Assembly (NCBI GenBank): GCA_038496445.1
Contig: JALMLS010000579.1
Location: 62,001-126,000, forward strand
Reading direction: 5' to 3'
Length of the DNA: 64,000 bases
Source of the DNA: Trichosphaerium sp. ATCC 40318
Taxonomy: Eukaryota; Discosea; Flabellinia; Trichosidae
The notes below the pieces were generated by a model, which was given only the letters and a program-made list of their open reading frames with translations, searched no databases and had not been told where the DNA came from. This document shows, one piece after another, positions 55,844-64,000 of this stretch. The position numbers and the translations under genes were made by a program. The stretch's first letter is position 1. Each line of letters starts with the position of its first letter.

Positions 55844-58800
55844 ATGGAAGCTCAAGTTGTTTCCACGTACGGAAATAGGCGTTTTTATGACCCATTCATA
55901 GTTTTTAGACCAAACGCGCGATATTCTAAAGAAGAAAACCCACAATCGCCTGTAACTAGAGATGATGCACAACTAGTGAGGTACAAACAATCAGAATGTA
56001 GTGGCTTTATTAACGGACTGCAAGAAAATCAAGTTCAAAAAAGGGTATCAATCCACCTATCCTTCGAGCGAGTGTACGTACCAAACCAATAGTGTTTTGC
56101 CGCAGCAAATATCTTTTTCTTTTGGGTGCTGTCAATTCGACGCTTCTAAACTATTGTGTCACAAACGGCCACGCTGGCACTCAAGGAAGACATCACGTGT
56201 GACAAAGATTAGGGTGCTTCGTCTAACTCGACTAAAGTCAACAACCTACGCTCTGCATGGGAAGAACGCATTCAAGAAGTAGAAAAGGAAGCAGAGAAAG
56301 CAAATGAACTTTTAGATAGCAAGACAGCGGCAGCTGTAAGACGTAACTTGTCAAAAACATTTTCAAGAAAGAACTCCTCAAGAACAGATACCTCATCAAC
56401 ACAAGAAGATAAACGAAAGAACTCTTCAAGAACAGATACCTCATCAACACAAGAAGATAAGCAAGAAGAAGAAGAGCAAAAAAGTACAACATTGCCAGTA
56501 CCAGTAGCTTCCATAGTGCAACGAAAATCTTCCTTGAAGCCTAATACTTTGAATAAATCAGTATCGCCAATAGGACGAAAGAAGAAGCCTATGATTCCTC
56601 CTATTGAAACGCCTGTACCCAAGCAAAACATGACAATGCTCAGCCCACGTAATGTAGTAAGAAAGTTCATTTTTTTTTTCGTTTATGTACACTAATGGAA
56701 TTTTAAGGCTTCAGAACAGGCGTCTTCTAGAGATGCTTACGCATACGTATGGAATGATGCATATCAGAGCCTTATGGATAGGCCAGGAGAGTCTAGAGTC
56801 AAGACACAAAAACTGAGCGCTCTTACAGCAGATTTTGTGCAGGTATATAGTTATCTTTTGACCTATTTTACTTTTGTTGTTTGTTTTCTTACTGTTTGTC
56901 TTTTAGGAAGCTAAAGTATATGGCAAGATAGTAATTGCAGAAAGGTTTCTGCCTGAAGATAAACAAACAATTCAAGCAAACTCAGAGGGCATGGTAAACG
57001 TCCTTTCTTATTTTTTTCTGTTTAAAGTCAACGGATAGTCAGAAACTTATCGATCTATCTAGTACATTGTAAATAACATTGAGTTCTGTTTTGCAACAGA
57101 TTCACAACTTGAAGAAGGTCAATGGTTCTATGGAGGCGATGAACCTAATCACGAGTATGCCATGAAGGTGGCAGGTCACAAATTTAGATGTACGACTTTT
57201 TTTTTGTTTTATTTTTATTAACTCTTTTTACTTACAGCCAATGATCACTTGGTATGTGCTAGAGTTCCAGGATTATCTTTCCCACTTCTTGCATTAGTAG
57301 ATTATAAAGGTGAGCTGTCACATGGTTAAAAAGATTGCTTACTGTAATCGCAAAGGGTACAGAGTTGTTGCTTGCCTTCGTGTACCAATCTCAATAGGAT
57401 CCCAATTGTGCGTAAATTATTGTAATCTGATATTATCACATGATCTAAGTAATTGTAGACGTGGATTTTCTGAAGGTTTTATGGTATTAAATAGTAACCG
57501 TGATGTTAAAAAGAAAATGGAAAAAATTGGTACTACCATTTTGTTTAAACTTTTGATTGAAACTCCTTTTGCTTATTATCTACATCAGGCAAGCAATTAA
57601 ATTTGGCTAAGCATAACCTTGTTCGTGGTCATGAACCTATCATTGGACCCGCTGATATGCGGTACGTTGAATAGAGAACAAAATATAAAAACTCCAAGCT
57701 TACTTTAGAACAGAATTTACAAAGGCCCTGATGCTCGTGTATATATAGTTGGCTCTGCGAGATTATGCCCTCCAGAAGCTAATGAGAAACGATTAGAACA
57801 AGAACCAGTGTCTATGTTGACATACTTGCTCCGTCCAGAGTATGTCTGATGAGGTGTAAACTGAGGTTTTTCTTATAGTTTGTTTAGACTCGTTAAAATG
57901 AGTACTACATATGACAAAGATGGTGTAGCAATACCTTGTCCATTGTCTTCTGATGCATATTCAATACGAAAGGATAATGCAACAAAAGAAATGGACGAAC
58001 ATAACCAGAATGTATCGAAAGTAAGAGCAGTGATTTTTTCTTTTTAGATTGAAATTATTTATTTTGAGAGTTTTTCTAATGTATTTAGCTTACACAATAT
58101 TTATACAACGAGGCAATACCTCAATTTAGTAAAGAGGTATCACAGTATGATATAAAGAAAGTATCTTTTACCAGTATTACTAGTACGTCTCTGCTTTCTT
58201 CTTTTTTTTTTATGGACATCGTTTCTAATATTTCTTATAGCCTACTTGCATACTGCAGGTATAAATATACGTCATCTAGGGCGTGTGCGTTCCAATGTTG
58301 TTAATAAGGGTATTTCTGATATGCTTTTATCACTCATGTGCGCTCGTATAGTAAAACAGATTCTCCAAGCCGGTTTACGACAACGTGCAGAAAGCTTAGG
58401 TTCGTATCAATTATTTGCTAAGTATCTCATTTCTTACACATCTCTCAGAACAAATACTTGTTGCTAGTGATGAATATGTTACAAGTCATGCATCTGATAC
58501 AGGTGCAAAGACTTGGATGGTCGGCGCTTTAAACATCATATCATCGCCTTCAAGCCACAAGTCTTTTTGGTGTAAGAAAGTCAAGAATGCTCTTGTAGCT
58601 AAGTTTGGTATGGGTTATTTTGGTATAAAGTACCTTATTCTTATGTATTATATTAAAGGTATTATGGCATTATCTGAGGAGGAGAAAACAGATAATTATG
58701 ATTTAAGTGATTCTGTCAAAAACTTTAAGTTAATGAGCGTTAAGTTCATTTGTAAGTATTGTGGTATAAATTTGAAGCAAGTTGTATGGAAGGAGTTTAA

Positions 58801-59948
58801 ACAATCTATAAAATCAGACAACTCCTTCAACTTTGTTTTCCAAGATATAGAAGGTACGTGATCCAACTTTTAGTCCCAAAAATGATAAAAGATATCCAAG
58901 TTGATTGCTCATTATGTGCTTCTTTCCATTGGATTTTTTCTCTTTTTTTTAATCATGGCGCGTAGATATTGTAGCAAGAGTTAAGAGTAGTTATCCTGCT
59001 CAATTTTTTGGAGGTGTTCATACATTTACTGATGCTATTAAGCAAGTACGAAAACGAGATACAGTAATGATAGTTGAATTGTTTATTTATTGGGTTTAGA
59101 ACGCACAACATCGTGAACAAAGGCGTATGCGTGCAGCTATTACACAGCTTCATTTAGCTCATATACAGGTAACAAGTGATGTCCGTGTTTGGTATTACTT
59201 GGGGATAGCAAATTACGAGGTAGCGGAACATTCATCAAACAACTTTCCTTTTTCTTGCACTGTTTTGTTTTTTTTTTTGATTCTGGTTGTATGTTGATAT
59301 TTACAATTTCTTTGATTTGTCAGAGTATTTTCTCTCCGTAAATTTTATATGAAATTTATAATTTTAAAGCACGTGATCAACAGTTTTGGTAATTTTTTTT
59401 TGATAGCTTGGTTTGATTTGTGGAGATTTGAAGCCAACTCATTTTGCTTTGGCCCATGCGCATCTTGCACGTTATACAAATACAGTAGCACTTACACCAG
59501 AGATTGCTATAAGACTAGTAGGTTGTAACTTTTTCTTTGCAGCACTTGGTACGCAAACTAAATTTTTTTTGTTTTTGTTTTTTGTTCTAACGTTTTTAGG
59601 TGCTGGTGGAAAGGCCGAAATCGATATTGGCAACAAGTATTATACTAGGATTAACCAAAGGTATCCTGATGTTGCTACGTCTATTGTTGGACATGTTTAT
59701 AAGTTCTTGGCTGTTGCTATATCCAAAAAAGGAGGTAAACATGATGCTAACATGTCCAAGATTGAAGGTACAATTTTTTTTCGGCTGTGTTATTGCATCT
59801 CCTCGATGGAGGCTTACTTTAATGAACTCACGTTTACTTTTTAGCATTTGTTGATAATTTTACACGTATATGGGAGGAAATAAAACTCCCAAAGAGTACA
59901 CTAGCAGAATGGAAGAAGAGAGATTTCAAGTTAAAATCAAACAAATAA
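55844..59948 (+). CDS. CLU (clustered mitochondria)-family protein
   Basis: ATG at 55844. After a variable Ser/Lys-rich N-terminal region the Clu domain starts near 56710: YVWNDAYQSLMDRPGESRVK, ALTADFVQEAKVYGKIVIAE. Next are HLVCARVPGLSFPLLALVDY, GHEPIIGPADMRIYKGPDAR and VYIVGSARLCPPEANEKRLE, where the family has a DxRYYLLDxxRxxPPE pattern, then MLTYLLRPELVKM, LSSDAYSI and AYLHTAGINIRHLGRVRSNV, matching the CLU LHxxGINxRYLGxV block. The C-terminal part (58890-59948) has no TPR repeats that I can see. CLU proteins bind mRNAs for mitochondrial proteins and keep mitochondria dispersed. The part from 58410 includes ICKYCG, a possible half of a zinc knuckle. More than a dozen introns; limits are approximate near 58190-58260 and 59030-59100. 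Confidence 0.76.
56369..56464 (+). repeat. two tandem 48-base units in the CLU gene
   Basis: Two adjacent copies encode KNSSRTDTSSTQEDK followed by R or Q. They differ at only a few positions (TCC/TCT, AAA/AAG, CGA/CAA), so the duplication is recent. It lies in the Ser-rich linker ahead of the Clu domain. Confidence 0.9.
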
Positions 59949-60158
59949 ACATTTAATTAAAACATACATGTCACTTTTTTGTCGTTACAGGTACTATTTT
60001 CGTGCCTAACTTTGAGGTACATAGCAAAACTACGATGGACTTAGTGATATTCTTTATAACTCACACTAGCAACTGAAGGCTTCAAGGGGTTTGTTCAACG
60101 AACGAAAACTGAAATTGTTTGACAAAAAAAACCTTTCATTGCAGTCAACGAGCTAGGC

Positions 60159-61184
60159 ATGATAACAAGACCATACACCCTTGGGCATCGAGGTGCCAGA
60201 GCACTGGAACCAGGTTCTTCACTTATAACTCAACGGTTCTTACTTTGATAGAGAATACGCTATTATCTTTTCGTACAGGTTTGTCGTTAGGTGTGGATAG
60301 GTATGAAGCTAGTTTTATGATCAAATACAGAAGTAGTTAACCGTTTTAAAGAGTTGAGTGCGATGTACATAAAACAAAGGATGGACAAGTAGTACGCGTT
60401 TTATATTGATTTTTACGCCTTATACTCGCTTTCGGTGGTTATTCATGATGATACATTGGATAGAACTACAAACGGCTCAGGACGCGTCAGTGATCATACT
60501 ATGGCACAACTGAGCGGTTTAGACGCTGGAAAAGGAGAAAAAATTCCTACTCTTCGACAGGTTCTTTTCAAACTCCTTTATGCCAATAATTAATCTTCAA
60601 ATAGCTTCTAGGCGTTGTTAAAGAGTATGGCAAAATACTTCACATTGAGTTAAAAGGTTTGACATTCTCAGACGCTTAAATCGCTTAATAATACTATTAA
60701 TAAGGTGATAACGTTACTGATGATGCAGTTCGTATTGTTAAAGAAGAAAACATGGAATCATTAGTCTTGTTCATCGCTTTTGACATTTCGAAATTAGTTC
60801 GTGTCAAAAAGATTGATCCAAACTTAAAAACTGGAGGACTCTTTTCGCATTGTAGTGATTCTATTGTTTCACAAGCAATCAAAGCGAATGTTGATGAAGT
60901 TGGTGTATTCTTTTTTAAGCTTAGGAAGAACCCAAAGCTTGTTGGTGCTTGTCATGATGCAAAGTTAAAAATCCATTGTTTCAACCCTGATACAAAAAAA
61001 GATATTTTGGAAATGAATAAGCTTGGTGTTGATGGCACGTGACAAGTTCAAAAGAAAAAAAAACCAACCACCGTCAAACTTGGTTGCTGTTTTCCATCCT
61101 TAATTATTATTAATCCCTCTCTCAGGTATGGGAACGAATAGACCTGATATTCTTGTACAAACCCTCAAACAATACAAAGAATAA
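60159..61184 (+). CDS. glycerophosphodiester phosphodiesterase (GDPD) family protein
   Basis: ATG 60159 gives [18 protein letters not shown], joined in phase to ENTLLSFRT: the HRGxxxxxPENT motif with the catalytic His and Glu. Following exons give [20 protein letters not shown] with the metal-binding ExD and second His, [45 protein letters not shown], and the C-terminal [20 protein letters not shown], matching GVDGIxTDRPD. The TIM-barrel core is intact. The family cleaves glycerophosphodiesters into glycerol-3-phosphate and an alcohol. No signal peptide is seen, so a cytosolic enzyme is likely. Six short introns. Phases near 60270-60370 are the least certain. Confidence 0.85.
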
Positions 61185-62047
61185 GTTCAGTGACAATGAC
61201 GAAGGTACAACCGCTGGAGGACGAACAAAGCGTTTCTTACGTAGAACATACTTACAAAGTAAACAACACAAAGAGAATCAGTAATACAATTTTATTTTCA
61301 ATTAGATACAATGCTGGATAAAGTCACATGAAGCTTTTATCTCTTGTTCTCATTGTAGCCAATCGTGGAAGTCATTTTTAGACTTTGGTATTATTTTTTA
61401 GTCCATTTCAACCCTTGTAATGAGTCATGTCGACCTTGTGAAGTTGTCAGTGGAAAGAAAGTCGTTGTAATATTTTAGGTTTTAATTAAAATGTAAATGT
61501 TGGACTACACGTTCTGGATTGCGCGGTACACACACGTCGAGATTCCATTCGCTTACACAAGCTGCAGGGCAACGTGCTACCTTGATACGCCCAGTGAACA
61601 CGCAAGTCGCTTGGTATTTGGCAGCAAGGGTTGGTTAAACGATTTAGAACTCGTTTTCCCGGATTGTTAATGCGCCAGTTGAGAAAATGAGGAACACTAA
61701 GGGTAATGTACGTACATATTAATCTGGGACTATACACGTATCGCAGTTGTACTTTAACGCCTAAAGGGCGTTCTTGGGTATTTCGCGCTTTCTGCTGATT
61801 ATGCCCTTGACATTTTTAGTTGCTTTCGTATGTTCTCTGCCTTTTGTAGCCAGAGCTTGATGCTTAGGTTGTTACAACAGGCATCTACTGGTGGCATCGC
61901 CAATGGTTGTTATACAGTAGCTCTCTAGCACAGTTTTTTGACTGGTACAAGGTGCGTCTCATGTTTTTGTATGATTTTTTGAACTAGTAACTTAAAGTAG
62001 AGATTGTTAAGTACGTTGCGGTAGCTTTGCCATTGCAATACAACGAA
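61185..62047. other. intergenic, 860 bases
   Basis: Lies between the GDPD gene and AAR2. A minus-strand frame at 61486-61737 is Cys/Arg-rich but matches nothing I recognise and has no clear start. The 3' part should be the AAR2 promoter. No tRNA-like cloverleaf was found by eye. Confidence 0.35.
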
Positions 62048-63415
62048 ATGGAACCACTAGGGACAATGCAAGGTACTGGCGCACTATTATGTCTTGGCGT
62101 TCCGTTGGGTTCGACTTTTGGAATTGATATGCGTGAATACACTGTAGGCCCTCTATTTAAGGGTGTCAAACTCATTCCACCAGGTCCTCACCTTGTTTTT
62201 TACAAGTACGTACCAAACTCATATTAGCTAACGCAACATACTAATTACGCGTAGTTTAAAGGACCAGAACGATAATATACGTTCTAGACTATGTTTCTTT
62301 TTAAATGTCAAGCCAAACGAGGTAAGTGTCAAAAATAGGTGGAAACACGTTTAAAATTAATCCTCCTTTGATTGTAGAATGTTTTCTCAGGAATTGTAGG
62401 TGTTTGTAAAAAAATGGGACCCACAGTTAGAAGACTTTGCTGATAGCATGGACAGCGATGAAACTGATAGATATATTCAAGGTGTAAGGAACTACGACTT
62501 TGATAAGAATCTTGGAGCTTATCCGAAAGAATGTTCTGTTAAATGGAAAGGATTGTCTCAGTACCTCTCTGGACATATTGTAGATAAGCTCAACCCTGTC
62601 AAACAGAAGCTAGCCGGTGTTAGCAAGCCGTTGACAATGCAAGAGGCTCAAACTGCTGGTGTTAATCTTACAGTACCACAAAATAGTAATCAATCGAATA
62701 GTTCTTATTCTAGGAGACCTTTTTATACTGTTATTCCAAAATCTAAAAAAGTTAAACCTGGTACATCAATACAAGATTTGACACGTTGGAATAGAGATAA
62801 ATCATTTATTTTGTATGACTTAATTAGAGAAGAGTTTAACGGAGGTATGTATCGTTTGTATTATGTTCTATGCGTTCTTTGTTAATTGTATATGCTTATA
62901 CAATATTTTTAGATCCTATGGGTATCATTGGAGAATTGCAATACGCGTTTATAACATTTTTTTTGGGAGAAGACTTTGAAGGATTTGAACAATGGCGTAA
63001 AATATTTGTTCTTCTTTGTAATTGTGATGAGGCTCTATCACGTTATCCTCAATTATTCGTGGCATTTATAACAGCTTGTATACCACAGTTAAAGCAAGTA
63101 CCAGAAGAATTTTTCACTGACATTGTAACTGGTGAGAACTTTCTGTTTTATTCACTACAGGCACGTCTTTTTTCTTCATAATTTTTTTTTCCTGTTGTTT
63201 TAAAGTTGGGACCGTTATCACGTGATACATTGCGTAAGTTATGCTTATACTTTCGTGTGTAGGGTTTCTTTGAACTTCTAGACGACGATTCATTGGCTGG
63301 AGAACTTAGAAAGCTAGCGCACAAATTCAAAGTCTTCGTTCAACAAAAGTTTAAATTTCAGTTTTCTGATATGGACACAGATGAGATGCCCATTGTAGTA
63401 GAGACCAATATGTAA
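62048..63415 (+). CDS. AAR2: AAR2, U5 snRNP assembly factor
   Basis: The first ATG is 62048. The N-terminal exon reads ALLCLGVPLGSTFGIDMREY then VGPLFKGVKLIPPGPHLVFY, the hallmark of AAR2 (LGVPxGTEFGID, VGPxFxGVKxIPPGxH). Further exons: VKKWDPQLEDFADSMDSDET, ECSVKWKGLSQYLSGHIVDK, RWNRDKSFILYDLIREEFNG, IIGELQYAFITFFLGEDFEG and FEQWRKIFVLLCNCDEALSR, corresponding to the AAR2 C-terminal helical domain, then IPQLKQVPEEFFTDIVT. The last exon ends MDTDEMPIVVETNM with stop at 63415, like the VVVE end of other AAR2 proteins. AAR2 binds Prp8 in the cytoplasm while the U5 snRNP is assembled and is replaced by Brr2. Its presence fits the intron-rich genome. Full length; five or six introns. Confidence 0.9.
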
Positions 63416-63583
63416 AAAAAGAAACAAAGAACTTAGTGAACACCGATAGCGTTTTGAAAAATAAAAATGTTGTTTGAGGAGAACAGTTAGGAAAAGCTCA
63501 AAAAGGCCTTTACGGAATAATTATTTTGGTCCAAACAAGTCATTTTTCGGATTTACAGCTGAACAGACTCTGAGTTACTGAGT

Positions 63584-64000
63584 ATGGCACAGCCACCACC
63601 AGGATGGCCACCAGGCTATAGACACACAAACCCGAACTATCAGAGAAACCCTAATCAACAGCAATACCAACAAAATGTTCCACCACAGCAACAGGGTTAT
63701 AATACGGCTCCTGTACCTTACGCAAGACCAGTTCAGCGCCAACAACAGCGTAGTAACAGCCCGTTATCAGCTACAAATCCTTTTGCGCGCCCACCAGTCC
63801 AACAACATAACCAACACGTATGATTTGTGCTTTCGCTAAAGGAAATAACAAGTTAATAAATAGATACCTATGGCAAGGCCCCATACGGCTCCTGCACCTC
63901 AACAAGGGACAAACCCATTTCGTAGAGCGCCTGCGGTACCTGTACGCATAAAAATTAAATTTACAAAGTTAACCACTACAAGAATACGCAACCAGTGCAG
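63584..64000 (+). CDS. Pro/Gln-rich protein with NPF motifs, N-terminal part only
   Basis: ATG 63584 begins MAQPPPGWPPGYRHTNPNYQ. The first exon is rich in Pro, Gln and Tyr and ends near a GTATGA donor at about 63818. A second exon at about 63865-63935 reads MARPHTAPAPQQGTNPFRRA. NPF tripeptides (SATNPFARP, GTNPFRRA) are ligands of EH domains, so a membrane-traffic role is possible. COPII or endocytic adaptor proteins often start this way. The gene runs past the right edge, and no folded domain is visible. The name is left open. Confidence 0.5.

Noticed and set aside
56238-56670. Minus-strand Leu/Ser-rich frames opposite the CLU linker
   Set aside because: They read the antisense of the 48-base tandem repeat and Ser-rich linker; no independent support.
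61486-61737. Cys/Arg-rich minus-strand frame as a zinc-binding protein
   Set aside because: Cys spacing fits no known finger, and no start codon in good context or continuing exon was found.
1-64000. tRNA genes, rRNA, CRISPR arrays, intact transposons
   Set aside because: No cloverleaf with the usual T-loop was found by eye, no regularly spaced repeats, and no transposase or reverse-transcriptase motifs; a tRNAscan-type search would be needed to exclude intron-bearing tRNAs.

Overview
This window is from the nuclear genome of a eukaryote. It is AT-rich and gene-dense, with genes on both strands separated by roughly 0.1-0.9 kb. Nearly every gene is broken by short spliceosomal introns, mostly 30-120 bases, with donors of the type GTACGT, GTAAGT or GTATG and acceptors of the type T-rich-TAG or CAG. 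Translating single open frames is therefore misleading; the gene calls below were made by joining exons by hand where reading phase, splice sites and family motifs agreed. The gene set (a STAT factor, a MYRF/MrfA-type factor, FYVE-RCC1, TBC, CLU and dynamin-like proteins, MORN-variant proteins, poly-Q/H tracts) suggests a free-living protist of the Amorphea, most simply an amoebozoan. That placement is inference. No rRNA, tRNA, CRISPR array or intact transposon was recognised.

Layout. 0-6 kb: a FYVE-RCC1 protein and, also on the minus strand, a chromatin protein joining an ASH2-like N-terminal region, a CDCA7-type 4CXXC zinc finger, a RAMA domain and a His/Gln-rich tail. 6-15 kb: an NAD-dependent reductase with a membrane tail, an F-box/LRR protein, a large TPR/coiled-coil/ankyrin protein, a minus-strand protein with a SLOG-like look, and a small unknown protein. 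15-25 kb: a STAT factor whose SH2 domain lacks the phosphotyrosine-binding Arg, a TBC Rab-GAP, a CCCH zinc-finger protein with GFNN repeats, and an ALKBH5-like dioxygenase with an altered iron-binding motif and a possible C-terminal PIP box. 25-35 kb: a MORN-variant protein, a cytochrome P450, a BTB/T1 protein, the succinate dehydrogenase flavoprotein and an F-box protein. 35-44 kb: a protein built of YPEHxW repeats, mitochondrial cob(I)alamin adenosyltransferase, a small membrane protein and the DDX24/MAK5 RNA helicase. 43-51 kb: a second MORN-variant protein, two decayed gene fragments (DH domain; MORN-variant), a MYRF-like self-cleaving transcription factor and a Nudix hydrolase. 51-64 kb: a dynamin-like GTPase, a CLU-family protein, a glycerophosphodiester phosphodiesterase, the U5 snRNP assembly factor AAR2, and the start of a Pro/Gln-rich NPF-motif protein that runs off the right edge.

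The genes do not form one pathway. They are a mix of housekeeping functions (respiratory complex II, B12 metabolism, ribosome biogenesis, splicing) and lineage-specific regulators. The most unusual part is the chromatin and transcription set: the 4CXXC-RAMA reader, the STAT with an aberrant SH2, the MYRF-like factor and the AlkB-family protein.
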